Origin: Prorocentrum cordatum
Lineage: Eukaryota; Sar; Dinophyceae; Prorocentrales; Prorocentraceae
Direction of reading: 5' to 3'
Length of the DNA: 64,000 bases
Assembly: GCA_963575745.1 (NCBI GenBank)
Contig: CAUYUJ010015953.1
Span: forward strand, 181,832-245,831
The notes under the pieces: model-generated
What the model was told of the DNA's origin: nothing
Databases searched by the model: none
Seen by the model: only the letters and a program-made list of their open reading frames with translations
In this document: positions 1 to 10,614 of the stretch, one piece after another
Position numbering within the stretch: position 1 is the first letter of the stretch
Layout: every line of letters begins with the position of its first letter
Translations under genes and position numbers: made by a program

Positions 1-956
1 CCAGGGAGAGTGAGCACAACCGCCACCGCATCGTGTGCGTCGTTGCGCATGCCACGATCCGTAAAAGACGCGCCAACGGCAATGGAGCAGAAACGGTCGA
101 CTGCTCCGCAGACCGCGACGTGGTCGCCTTTGAGGTCGGCCGGAGTGGCATGGACCTCCCAGACCTTCTCGTCGTTCTGCTCGCGCTGGTAAGCCTCCCG
201 CGCCTCCTGGAAAGTGAGGTTGTCGTCGCCGACTACAAGCACAACGACTGCCTCGTTTAGATTCTCAAGAATCTTGGCCAGGCCGTCCAGGTGCATGCGG
301 AGATGGCGAACTGTCCGCTTTCGAGTCTGGATGCTCGGCGGTTTCTTGCCGCACACGATGTGCATGTTGGCGATCACCACGTGGAACTTGTCATGGCCTG
401 GTTTGTTCACCACAAAATGTGAAATAACAGCATCAATATCTCGGCCGCTAGGAGGCCTGTAAACTTTGCTGTCTTCGCACAGAGTCAGTTCCGCAGGCTG
501 AGAAGCACCGCGGAACCCCCAGAGAGTCAAGTAGTTGTCGACCTCAAAGAAGCGAATGCCATCACCGAAAGGCTTACTGAGGATGTCTGTCACGTTGATC
601 CCTGCTCGGCGAAAGCCTTCACGGAACGCACCGACCTCGCAGCCACAGACCATATCAGCATCAGCGGTCTCCACTATCTTGGCGCACAACCTTCCGAAGT
701 TAGCGCGGTGAGTGGCCGCCTGCTTACCAGTCACCATGCCCTGCTCGAACCCGAAATTGAACGAGGCGACCGTGAAAGACGCAGGCTGCACAGCGCCAGA
801 GCCAGGCGTCTGTCCACCTTCCTCCGCAGGCTGAGAAGCACCGCGAGGCGGCGCAGGCTGAGAAGCACCGCGAGGCGGCGACACTTCGGACGAGCCTCGC
901 GGAGCAGAGGCTGCGGATGAACGTTGGACATGGGGGTACGGCCAGGGGAACGCCAT
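1..956 (-). CDS. Endonuclease/exonuclease/phosphatase-like protein, 5' part (runs off left edge)
   Basis: An uninterrupted frame of 318 codons starts at the ATG at 956-954 and is still open at base 1, so the C-terminus lies outside the window. After a Pro/Ser/Gly-rich leader of about 75 residues, the EEP-type motifs come in order: a VASFNFG strand, CGCEVG (the acidic E), ANMHIVCG, VVGDDNL (the GDxN motif) and, near the window edge, DRGMRNDAHDAVAVVL (the D-H pair). EEP proteins are metal-dependent phosphodiesterases or nucleases. The substrate here is unknown, and I infer the family from motif order only. The 21-mer behind RGASQPA occurs three times: twice in the leader (825-845 and 852-872) and once inside the domain (492-512). 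A degenerate spliced-leader-like sequence lies about 80 nt upstream (1038-1059, minus). The 73-bp repeat array begins just beyond it. It could also be a decayed member of a multicopy family. Confidence 0.72.
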   Translation of the reverse strand, partial: MAFPWPYPHVQRSSAASAPRGSSEVSPPRGASQPAPPRGASQPAEEGGQTPGSGAVQPASFTVASFNFGFEQGMVTGKQAATHRANFGRLCAKIVETADADMVCGCEVGAFREGFRRAGINVTDILSKPFGDGIRFFEVDNYLTLWGFRGASQPAELTLCEDSKVYRPPSGRDIDAVISHFVVNKPGHDKFHVVIANMHIVCGKKPPSIQTRKRTVRHLRMHLDGLAKILENLNEAVVVLVVGDDNLTFQEAREAYQREQNDEKVWEVHATPADLKGDHVAVCGAVDRFCSIAVGASFTDRGMRNDAHDAVAVVLTLP

Positions 957-1081
957 TGCAATCGAAACTCAGTGGGCTGCAGTGAATGAATGCAGTGGCA
1001 CGATTGAATGCAGTGGACTGCAGTGTCACTAGCAAGTCCTGAACCAAACACGGCTGTGGCGGAAGGATTATGAAGCGTCTG

Positions 1082-1600
1082 GCTATTCAAATTGTGGCCC
1101 GGGAATGGAGTTCTGGGAACTCGAAGACCAGGAAGTGGACTAGAGTTGGCTCCGGGCATCCAAAATGTGGCCCGGGAATGGAGTTCTGGGAAATAGAAGA
1201 GCACGAAGTGGCCTACAGTTGGCTCCGGGCATCCAAAATGTAGCCCGGGAATGGAGTTCTGGGGAATCGAAGAGCACGAAGTGGCCTACAGTTGGCTCCG
1301 GGCATTCAAAATGTGGCCCGGGAATGGAGTTCTGGGAACTCGAAGAGCACGAAGTGGCCTACAGTTGGCTCCGGGCATTCAAAATGTGGCCCGGGAATGG
1401 AGTTCTGGGAAATAGAAGAGCACGAAGTGGCCTACAGTTGGCTCCGGGCATCCAAAATGTGGCCCGGGAATGGCGTTCTGGGATGTCTCGAAGCGCACTT
1501 TGTGTGTGACTGTTGCATCCGCCCCCCAGATGTGGCCTGGGATGGATTTGCTGGAAGGCGAAAGAGCACGAAGTGTTTGACTGTTGGTGAAAAACGAGCC
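1082..1600. repeat. 73-bp tandem repeat block, copy 1
   Basis: About six to seven units with an exact 73-bp period: the AAAATGTGGCCCGGG landmark recurs at 1162, 1235, 1308 and 1381. Each unit also carries GGAGTTCTGGGAA and AGAGCACGAAGTGGCC. Since 73 is not divisible by three, the apparent repetitive protein cycles through all three frames, so the block is unlikely to be coding. A second block lies at 53040-53535. Confidence 0.9.
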
Positions 1601-1710
1601 CGGCTCATGCCGCCCGGAAACGCCCCAACACCTGCCCGGACCCCCCTGTGGAGTGATCTGTGAGCTCTTTTGAGTCAACTAGAAACCTATCAGTCTTCGC
1701 TGTTAGGTAA
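1585..1710. repeat. Unique tail of the 73-bp repeat block, copy 1
   Basis: About 125 bp running from GTTGGTGAAAAACGAGCCCG to CTTCGCTGTTAGGTAAAAA. It is nearly identical to 53535-53665. Beyond the shared GGTAAAAA end the two loci diverge: here into the (TCG)n module, there into GCCGCAGGCGCC repeats. Confidence 0.85.
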
Positions 1711-2715
1711 AAACACAGGGCTTCGTAACACGGATTTTCTATCAAAGCTTACGCGCGCGCTCTTGCGAAATCTTAAGAAAACATTTTTTTTATTATTTCC
1801 GTGAAATATTACCAAACGGGCTTCGCGCGCGCGCGCATGTCGAAATCGTTCGAACGCCCTTGCGCGCGTGCCGTCGCGAGAATCCTTTGCAAAACATGGG
1901 ACGAAGTGCACGCGCCCGTCGTCACGCGCGCATGCCGAAATCCTGCAAAAACCTTCGGTTAACGATTTTCTTCTGGTTGGTTACTGGTTTGCCCGACTAC
2001 GGATATGCTCAAAATTACCGACTCTTAGTTTGTATGTGCGGTGCGCCGTCGACTGGGGATTGCTTGCGTTCTTGACGGGTCGGACGTACATGGCCACGGA
2101 CGCCTGGCTAACGGGACAGGCGGGGGATGGCAAGGCCGCCACAGTGAATTGATGGCGGCATGGAGGCAAATTTTCAGGGAAGTTGGGGGCCAGGTACCTG
2201 ACCGTAACATCGAACGTTACCTACACATTACCAACATACCAGTGCCTCCGAGGGACATGCGCCGACTAGATATTGTTGTCACCTGCACGAACGCGGCGAG
2301 AGGGCTTCCACTCTTCTGCGACGTAACAGTGGTGAGCCCCATAACTGCGAGAGGTCGGCCAAGAGGGGGGACGAATAACAGAGGAGGAAGCCTATTGGAG
2401 AGAGCGCAACGGGAACACGACACCACCTACGCTGAAGGATTTCACAACCGAGCGTCCAAACAACATTCAAAAACGCAGGATTTCACAACACGTATTTTCA
2501 ACAAAGACGTGTGCACGCGCTCTTGCGTCGTCGTCGTCGTCGCCGTCCCTCCTCCCTCGTCGTCGTCGTCGTCCTCTGCCTTTCCTCGTCGTCGTCGTCG
2601 TCCTCTTTGGCGTCGTCGTCGTTTCCGTCGTCGTTGTCGCCGTGGTCGTCCTTCTTCCTCCCTCGTCGTCGTCGTCCGTCGTCGGCGTCTCGTCGTCGTC
2701 CCTCCTATTTCGTCC

Positions 2716-2753
<38 letters not shown>

Positions 2754-3260
2754 TTCCCTCCTCCCTCGTCGTTGTCGTCGTCGGCGTCGCCGTCCTCCCT
2801 TCTTCGTCGTTCGCGTCGTCGCCGTCGTCGTCCTCCCTCCTTCCTCGTCGTCGTCGTCGTCGTCGGCGTCGTCGTCGTCGTCTTCGTTGTCGTCGTCGGC
2901 GTCGTCGTCGTCGTCGGCGTCGTCGTCGTCGTCGGCGTCGTCGTCGTCTGCGTTGTCATCGTCGTCGTCGTCGTCGGCGTCGGCGTCGTCGTCGTCGTCG
3001 TCGGTGTCGTCGTCGTCGTCGTCGTCTTCGTCGTCGTCGTCGAAGTCGTTGGAGACGCCGTCGGTGTCATCGTAGTCGTTGTGGGCGGCGGCGTCGTCGT
3101 CTTCGTTGTCGCTGCCGTCGTCGGCGTCGGTGTCGTTGCCAAGTGCCATTTGGTACCTGCCTTCACGGTCTTAAGAGGGCGTGCGACCAAGTTGCGGGTG
3201 GGAGGGTGGGATACTTGCACGAGCGGTGGGGAGGACAGCTTCAAGTTGAGCAAGTGATTG
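1711..3260 (+). repeat. (TCG)n repeat module, copy 1 (interrupted)
   Basis: The left part has CG-alternating tracts and phrases such as CGAAATCCTGCAAAAACC. The core, about 2520-3150, is a long imperfect (TCG)n array. The right part contains AAGTGCCATTTGGTACC and CAAGTTGCGGGTGGG. The same order occurs at 9690-11300 and 11305-12860. Here about 460 bp (roughly 1965-2430) are inserted in the left flank and carry a retroelement-like reading frame. Long Ser/Arg/Val and Asp/Thr/Arg frames across the core come from the triplet array, not from genes. Confidence 0.85.
2137..2433 (+). pseudogene. Retroelement C-terminal-like fragment
   Basis: About 100 codons read ELMAAWRQIFREVGG, then VPDRNIERYL, PRDMRRLDIVV, LPLFCDVTVVSP and GGTNNRGGSLLE. 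From memory this resembles a domain found in many copies in dinoflagellate genomes, at the end of reverse-transcriptase-like proteins. The spacing of RLDIVV and CDVTV loosely resembles the acidic core of a restriction-like nuclease fold, which is inference. The frame continues upstream only as unrelated sequence, has no credible start, and runs directly into the (TCG)n module. It is most likely a fragment left inside another repeat. Confidence 0.45.
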
Positions 3261-3374
3261 ATTGCACCACTTAGATTGCACCGCATTGCAAGGCATTAAT
3301 TGTCGTTTGGGGTCCACGTGGGCTAACATATCTTACAGTACGATTTCGCAACATATGCAGCAGTGTACTAACGC

Positions 3375-3710
3375 GTCCTCGTCCTCGTCCTCGTTCTTCC
3401 TTCGTGTAGTCCTCGTCATGCCTTCTCGCACTCACCACGTCTTTTTGCGCCCCTTGACCTCACTCCTCGTACCCTTCACCCTCGCTCCGCGTACTCATCG
3501 CACTCACCGTCCTCACTTATCGTGCTCATTGTCCTGACTCCTCGTGCATCTCGTCCAGACTCCTCGTGCCCCTCGTCCTCACTCATTGCTCCCTTCGTCT
3601 TCGGTCCTCGCACCCCTCGTCCTCACTTCCTGTGCCCATCGTTCTTGCGACATGCATTCCCCGTGCTCGTTCCTGGGACTCACCGTCCTCCCTCCTCGTT
3701 CTCTCCCCCC
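3375..3710. repeat. Degenerate pyrimidine-rich minisatellite
   Basis: Repeated CCTCGTCCTCACTC and CTCGTGCCCCTCG phrases with no fixed period, ending just before the assembly gap. No gene seen. Confidence 0.6.
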
Positions 3711-3900
3711 ATGGCGGCTCCCCCTTTTGGAGGCCCAAGTGCGGCTCCTGCTTCATCGTGGTGGTCATGTGACTGCGAAAAGACATTCGTCTACTGGGTC
3801 CAAGCGGGCGGTCTGCTCGAGACGTCTCCGCAATCTGGGCGCGACCAGTCTCTGATGCACGCCTCGGCGGCTTGTCTATCGGGAGGGCCAGCTGCGATTC

Positions 3901-4000
3901 NNNNNNNNNNNNNNNNNNNNNNNNNNNNNNNNNNNNNNNNNNNNNNNNNNNNNNNNNNNNNNNNNNNNNNNNNNNNNNNNNNNNNNNNNNNNNNNNNNNN
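3901..4000. other. Assembly gap
   Basis: One hundred Ns. The true size of the gap is unknown, and any frame crossing it is not interpretable. Confidence 1.
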
Positions 4001-4042
4001 GGGTAGGATGTCAGATACGACGCGAGCGCACCTAGCTTGCCC

Positions 4043-4153
4043 TCCCCCCTCCTCCTCCTCCTCCTCCTCCTCCTCCTCCTCCTTCTCCTCCTCCTCCCCC
4101 TCCCCCTCCTCCTCCTCCTCCTCCTCCCCCTCCCCCTCCCCCTCCCCCTCCTC
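4043..4153. repeat. (TCC)n array
   Basis: Imperfect TCC/CCC triplet array. Apparent poly-Leu, Ser, Pro and Arg frames across it are by-products. Confidence 0.9.
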
Positions 4154-4267
4154 AGTGGTACGTTCTGTGGATCGGTCGGTTGTCGTGCGCCTGCCGGCTT
4201 CTGGAGGCTACATTGTGTTGGTGTGCTGATGGCCGTCGTTCGGGTATTTCCAGGACCGGGGTAAGGG

Positions 4268-4430
4268 GACCCGGTTAGTGGTAGGGCCCCGGAGCCCTCG
4301 AATTGGCCAGAATCACTAAACCAGGTTTGCCATAGCTGGTGTTTTTTTCGGGTGATGGCAGTTCCGGTTAGTGGACATGGGACGGAGGGGCGCCCCCGGT
4401 ACAGATCACTAAACCAGGTTCCATGAAACC
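4268..4430. repeat. 93-bp tandem duplication
   Basis: CCGGTTAGTGG occurs at 4271 and 4364, and ATCACTAAACCAGGTT at 4312 and 4405; both pairs are 93 bp apart. Within each unit the TTAGTGG and CACTAAACC ends are roughly inverted, so each could fold back. Confidence 0.75.
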
Positions 4431-4514
4431 CAGTTCTACCAACGCCCGAGTCGTGGGCCAGTGCTGCTAGCCGCTGATCGGTAGAGTCGAGATCATTTTC
4501 TGCGGGATTGATCG

Positions 4515-5654
4515 TTGCCTTCGTTAGCAAGCGCGAGACGCTGCAGTCAACCTGCCGATCGTCCATACCTGTTGCAGGATTTCCAGCTCTTGACGCTTCA
4601 CGTTTCGCTTGCCCGCACCAGTCCATCCGCGAATGCTTTGCGAGTGAGTTGTAGTGGGGAAAGAGGCGGAGGAGCACGTGGTCCTGTCCATATTCAGTGT
4701 CACTTGACGCGAACAGTTGTTAGGTCCCCGTGGCTATTTCTGCTTCGGGTCAGACGAACTGATATATGCCCTTCGATCAGCCCCATCGCTACCTTCCCTC
4801 CCTCCTTTGATTATTTCTCCTTCTTTGGCAGTCCGCGGGCGCACACGCACGAGGGGCGTCAGTGCAGCGGAGGTGGCGCCCTCCGCCCGATCTCCCTCGC
4901 CAGCAGACTCACGCAGGGCAGCGTGACATTAGATGATGATCGGGCAAGTACAAGAGGCCCCTTACCTCCCTCATCTCCCCATCCGCCACCTCCGAACATT
5001 TGCAATCGTAGCGCAAGGAGCAGTCTGCCAGGCCACAGCCCGAACCAGAGAACACGGGGATTCCTCTTCTTCCCCTCCTCTGTTGCGGCTGTTCGTCGTC
5101 CTGCTGACGCTTTTCCTTGTCTTCTTCCTCGTCCACGGCTCCTCCAGAGGATTTCACAGGCTCCACGCCTTTCCCCAGAGGCTCTAAGGGCTCTCGCAGA
5201 TGCTACCCTTCCTGCAGCGCCAACTCCCCTCGAATCAATAAATCAGAATCGAATCGTTAGACATTCGGAAAGGCGCGTATCGGATCGCATTGGGATCGGG
5301 ATGAGATGTGTCCCCCAGACCGGAACGACACCAACATCGAGTGTGTCGCAAAAGAAACAGGGGAGAAGGCGGGAGGAGGGACGAAGCAACCAGACGGGCA
5401 GGGACGATCAGAACACAACGAAAAATGGTTGCTTGCTCTTGGACAAGAGCGGTGCAAGTTGCCCTAAATTGCCAAGGACGTCGAGAGGACTGGCTAGGAC
5501 GGCTCCAAAACTGCTTCCGATTCCGCACGAAGCCAGGAGTCCTAAGTTCAAGCTCTTAAACGGATGCAGAGGTAATAAAGAGCAGCTCGCCAGAACATTT
5601 GCAATGGACGGGCTAGTACAGTGGGCGCAAGAGCGCAGTGAGAAAATCTGCTAA
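4515..5654 (+). other. Unrecognised 379-codon open frame
   Basis: This is the longest frame here that is not driven by a simple repeat. I recognise no domain. The product is rich in Ser, Arg and Pro, and a shorter minus-strand frame at 4909-5166 is also open, with a Glu/Lys/Gln-rich stretch. No start context, splice pattern or homology favours either strand. It may be a chance frame in GC-rich DNA. Confidence 0.15.
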
Positions 5655-5659
5655 ATAAA

Positions 5660-6620
5660 AAGCAAGCGTGGTGCCTACCAAAAGTGAGATCCTTATGCCG
5701 CCAGCGGTGCAGGCGGCTCTGAGAGATCGCCAAGGACGGCCCAGGACCGCAAGATGGATCCCAGCAGAGATGCAGAGGGCTTTAAAGCAAAGTAGCCGTA
5801 TAACAATACGCATAGTATGGCTTCCATGAAGAGCCTATGCAGCGAGCAGTGCACGAAACCATCGATGTCGGCTGCAAAGTAATAACGCCATCTAATGAAT
5901 GAGCAACAGTGGCAACGACAAAGACCAGCGTGGTTTCCACCAAACATGTTTCACCCATGCAAGCAGCAGTGAACGAACTTAGCGAATAAGATGAGGCTCA
6001 AGCTCAAGCATCGGTGCGATTTTTTTACGTACAGCGCACCATAACGCAGAAACAAAAGAAAATGCACAGGCAATCCTGCGTGGCTTCAACCAATCATGCT
6101 GGTCCTTTGCCGCCAGTGGTACAGACGGCTTTGAGAATCGGTCTAACACGTTTGCAAATAAGCAAATGTAGTTTTTCCCAAATGCCAACATGCGGGATTT
6201 GTGCCGCTAGCGGTGAACAAAATCCGCGACGAATGCCAGGTCCAAGTCCAAGTGCCGATGCTGAAAGCAAAATCAGGCAGCGCACAAGAACGCAGTGAAA
6301 TAGAACAGGTGCAACGAAACAGGCTAGCGTGGCTTCCATAAAACATGCCAGTCCTTCGCCGCAAGCGTTACAGGTGGCCTTAAGACAGGCTAGGACAGGA
6401 GCCAGGCTGTTGAGTAAAGATGGCTCCGATAGGGCTTCTGATAATTCGCACGCGGAGTTTGGAATCCTATGCTCAAGTTCGCTCGGAGGGTCCACGAGGA
6501 CTACAAGATGGGCCCAAGCAGAGATGCTGACAACATACGACAGATAAGCACAAAACCAGGAAAACATCTACGGCCAAGTTGATGAGTCTTTGGCGCCAGC
6601 GGTACAGTGTCTGAAACGAC
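5660..6620. repeat. Highly diverged tandem repeat, about 250-bp spacing
   Basis: Related phrases recur: GCGTGGCTTCCATAAAACATG-like at about 5664, 5929, 6076 and 6325, and GCCGCCAGCGGTACAG-like at about 5700, 6112, 6210, 6360 and 6595. No gene is supported. Confidence 0.5.
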
Positions 6621-6649
6621 GAACCACGAGTTCAACCCTAAGAACAGCG

Positions 6650-7220
6650 CAAAACCATGCAGTGGAAACATGGGCTCCACATGTTTCCTGAAGCTCCTGA
6701 AACCTGGCTCGGCGTCCTCAAGCTCAAGCTCAAACAAGAGTGCGAAACATCTGCACTGCAAAACAAGGGAGTGCCACAGAAGACGGCAATGGAAGACAGC
6801 AGTACACATCACATGCGATGCAATTAACTGCAGCGGGGCAGTTTACACAGCTACAATGCAACACAAGCTATATTTCTGATAACCGTCGTTGACGCTCTGG
6901 ACTGCACACGTCTTCTGAATCTCCTCAAACTTGTCCCGGCGACCTTTACCTCAGCTCAAGCTTGGGCAAGGACGCGAAGCAGCGCCAAAGACTCTTGCAA
7001 TGTACAGAGAATTGTATATCTGATCACCGTCGCTTGCGCTTTCGGCCCCGAACTCGCCCCCCAAACTTGTAGAGATGCGGTCCAACTGCAGCGCACAACA
7101 ACTGCAGCGCAAATCAGACTGCAATGCAAACCGAAATGCAGGTTTGATCACCGTCTTTGACGTTCTTGGCTCCACATCCCCCCTGAACCTCCGCAAACCT
7201 GTCCCAGCGACCTGAAGATC
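6650..7220. repeat. Second diverged repeat, about 250-bp spacing
   Basis: Three related segments (about 6660, 6895, 7155) share a GGCTCCACATGTTTCCTGAA-like core followed by AAACCTGTCCCGGCGACC-like and CAAGCTCAAGCTCAAA-like stretches. No coding signal. Confidence 0.45.
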
Positions 7221-7224
7221 AAGA

Positions 7225-7920
7225 TCAAATAAGGATGCGAAAGATGCAGTTTCATGCGTATCAGACCTCCTTATGTCAAACGCTTGATATTTTGCTAAAA
7301 TGTATAATTGAAATTGACATTTGGCGTCCACCCGTGCGCCGCACGGCTCAGTTTTATGATGTGAAGCGCTTGTTTTGCGGGGAATGTGTATTTCAGATTG
7401 TGCGGTCTCCGTGCGTTACATGGCTAGGAATTCGACCCACCAGGTTGGCACCCGTAGGGACCTGTCTTGGGGCACCACGCATAGGGTCTCATCCATGTCA
7501 TGCGGTTACACCCACCAGGTCCAAGGCGTGAAGCCCAAGAGGGAAGAGCAGGAGAGAGAGAGGAGGATGACCACGGTTTTTGCTTGCTTTACGTCTCGCG
7601 AGACAAGTTCGGAAAGTTCCGGCTTGCTTCATCGGTCAGCCTTCTCCCAGTCCTTGGGTAAACATGCACCTGGCGGGTATCCGTCAGGACGTCCGGCTCA
7701 TAGGGTCCCAGTCCGAATTTACGACCACATGATCCAACCTCTCCTCCACATACCTCACTTCACGGCCTCACCGGACACAAAAGCTGGCCACCCTCTGAAC
7801 TGGCACCTGACCGTTTCCCCCCCCCCCCCCGTCCGTCCGGGGCGCCTCGATCGTCTGCTTCCCCCCAGAGCCAGCTTCAGAACGAAACTCATGGTGGTGA
7901 TGGTGATGCCCGTGGCGACG
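7225..7920. other. No gene recognised
   Basis: Mixed-composition sequence with short repeats of ACCCACCAGGT and CATAGGGTC (7430-7530, 7690). Open frames are short and overlap on both strands. Confidence 0.4.
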
Positions 7921-7921
7921 G

Positions 7922-8130
7922 TGGTGAGGGGGAGGAGGAGGAGGAGGAGGAGGAGGAGGAGGAGTAGAGAGAGGAGGAGGAGGAGGAGAGGGAAGTGAGG
8001 GAGAGGAGGAGAGGAGGAGGAGGGAGGAGGAGGAGGAGAGGATGAGGAGGAGGAGAGAGGAGGGAGGAGAGAGTAGGCGGAAGGGGAGGTAGGAGGAGGA
8101 AGGAGGAGGAGGAGGAAGGAGCGGAGGGAA
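7922..8130. repeat. (GGA)n array
   Basis: Imperfect GGA triplets interrupted by GGAGAGA. It creates false poly-Glu, Arg and Gly frames on this strand and Ser, Leu and Pro frames on the other. Confidence 0.9.
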
Positions 8131-8202
8131 GGAGTAGGCTGCGGCTGGCGAGCTGGGCGGCTCGCTGCTTGTCTGACTGACTGTCGAGGTGCGTGCTTCT
8201 GC

Positions 8203-8465
8203 GTGCCGTCGTCTTCTTCTTCTTCTTCTTCTCTGTCTTTTCTGTTCATCTTCTTCTTCCATGCTTCATGCTTCTTCTTCTTCTTCTTCTTTCTTCGTCT
8301 GTCTGCGTTCGCGCTTCTTCATTCCTTCTTCTTCTTCGTCTGCTTTACTTTTCGTCTTCTGCTTCTTCTTTTCTTCTTCTTCTTCTTTCCGTCTTCTTAT
8401 TCCTCTTCTCTCCTCCCGTTCTTCTTCCTTCCTTCTTCTTCTTCCTCCATTCGCTGCTTCTTCCT
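8203..8465. repeat. (TTC)n array
   Basis: Imperfect CTT/TTC array giving false Phe, Ser and Leu frames that look like membrane proteins. Confidence 0.9.
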
Positions 8466-8639
8466 CCAACACCATGCCCACAACACCACTAGCTGCTGGT
8501 GTGTCGGCTGTTCGCCACCTGCACACTCAGGCTGCAATCCACCCGGCTGTCCGGCACTTGTAGCCACGCAACTCGCGGTCTCACAATGCGCACACCGAGC
8601 CCCGCCAGCTGCCCCCAGCCAAGCCCTCTAGGCGGGATC

Positions 8640-9015
8640 CCCCGGGAGCACCACCACCTCCACCACCTCCACCTCCTCCATCCACCACCACACACCTCCT
8701 GCTCCTCCCCCACCCCCTCCACCACCCCTTAACCACCACCACCTCCACCACCTCCCTCCTCCACCTCCACCACCCCACCCTAAACCCCACCACCACCACC
8801 ACCTCCTTCCTCCTCCACCAACACCTCCACCTCCTCCACCACTCCCCTCCTCCTCCACCTCCACCACCACCTTCTCCTTCACCCTCCCCCACCCCCTCCT
8901 CCTCCTCCATCTACCTCTTACCCCCACCCACCTCGCACCTCCTCTCCTCCTCCTCCTCATCCTCCTTCTCCTCCTCCTCCTCCTCCTCCTCCTCCTCCTC
9001 CTCCTCCTCCTCAGG
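8640..9015. repeat. (CCA)n and (CCT)n arrays
   Basis: CCA/CCT-rich at 8645-8930, then nearly pure CCT to about 9013. From 9015 to 9690 no gene was recognised. Confidence 0.85.
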
Positions 9016-9689
9016 GAGCACCAGCACGCCGCGTCACACAGCCCTCGTCCGTCGGAGGCACGAGGAGGCACACCCAGGGAGCACCACCGGCATACTTCGA
9101 GCCTGGCGGCCGCGGTGTGTAGGGGGTGCGGGGCGGGGCGGGGTCTCATGTTTTCTTGAGCAGTGGGAAACCGAAACCAGCCCCCAGAACAATTGATTTT
9201 ATATGTCAGCGATTTACAATTATGCCGGATGTGCGAGGGTGTAGGCGCCCTGTAAGGGAGGCCATTGCCAGCTGCCGCCTGGGGGGGGCCGGCGCGCGCG
9301 GTCTCGTTGGTCCAAAGTTCTTCATGTGGGGGGCGGGTGGCGGTTTTCATGCGTTCATTCTTGTAAGAAATGAAGATCAGCCTCCGCTTATCGGATGGGG
9401 AACAACAGCTCTGCATAACCAGCAGCGCCCAGAAAGCGTCGCTTGATTCGTACCCGCAAGCTCGCAGGGCACAGGACATGGTGGTGGAGGCGGTAGCGAA
9501 GATGAGTGTGAGTGCGGAGGGCACCGAGCCCCGTTTTTCGTGCACCAAACGGTGCCTCAAGCCATGCGGAACCAAGCAGATAATTTGACCCCCCCGTCCT
9601 CCACATACAGGCGCCGAACGAAAACTAACTTGGGGACGTTTCGCAAGATATATGGAGCAGTGTACCCCGTGAATTGCACCCCATCTATT

Positions 9690-10581
9690 CTCCTTTCTAA
9701 CAATAAAATAAACTCAACCCCCCTCCCGGCGTTATCCGTTCCCCTTTCGGGTATGTAAATCACTTATGATTATGACCACATGTCCATCCGAAATATGAAT
9801 TTACAATGTCCCAGGGGGGCCGGTATCGGCCCCCCTGAGGTTCCCTGGTTAAAAACGATACGCGAGGACATTGTTTGTTCTAACATAGCGTTTTTTCATT
9901 AATCCCTTGCAGAAAATGGGACGAAGTGCACACGCGCGCGTCGTCGCGCGCGCATGCCGAAATCCTTCAAAAACCTTCGGTGTCGGAAGGATTTTGCAAT
10001 CGAGTTCCCAAACAAACTTACAACAACACAGGGTTTCGCAACACTGATTTGCTAAAAAAAGCTTACGCGCGAGCTCTTGCGACATCTTAAGGAAAAATGG
10101 TTTTTCAAGATTTTCACAAAATGCAGCCAGGCGGGCTTCGCGCGCGCATGTCGAAATCTGTCGAACGCCCTTGCGCGTGTGCCGTCGCGAGAATCCTTTG
10201 CAAAGAATGGGACGAAGTGCAGACGCGCGCGTCTTCGCGCGCGTACGCCGAAATCCTTCAAAACCCGTCGGTTTCGGAAGGATGTCAGCATCGTGTGTCC
10301 AAACAACATACAAAACACAAGGCTTCGCAACACGGATTTTCAACAAAAGCGTGCGCGCGCGCTCTTGCGTCGTCGTCGTCGTCGTCGCCGTCCTCACTCC
10401 TCCCGCGCCGTCGTCGTCGTCGCCTACGTCGTCCTCTGTCTTTCCTCGTGTTCGTCGTCGTCGTCCTCTTTGGCGTCGTGGTCGTTTCCGTCGTCGTTGT
10501 CGCCGTGGTCGTCCTTCCTCCTCCCTCGTCATCGTCGTCGTCCGTCGTCGGCGTCTCGTCGTCGTCCCTCCTATTTCGTCG

Positions 10582-10614
<33 letters not shown>

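Noticed and set aside
1082-1600. CRISPR-like array
   Set aside because: Units are contiguous 73-bp repeats with no unique spacers, and the sequence is eukaryotic in character; the 83-bp and 90-bp arrays were rejected for the same reason.
1165-1663. Repetitive GPGMEFWE / KMWPGNGVLG-type protein
   Set aside because: The 73-bp period shifts frame at each unit, so the peptide repeats only every three units; this is not expected of a selected protein.
2442-3286. Long poly-Asp, poly-Thr, poly-Arg, poly-Ser and poly-Val frames across the (TCG)n core
   Set aside because: They occur in all frames of both strands and are produced by the triplet array; the same happens at 10.4-11.2 and 12.0-12.8 kb.
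7755-8631. Leu/Phe/Ser-rich frames resembling membrane proteins
   Set aside because: Generated by GGA and TTC arrays; no non-repetitive coding sequence.
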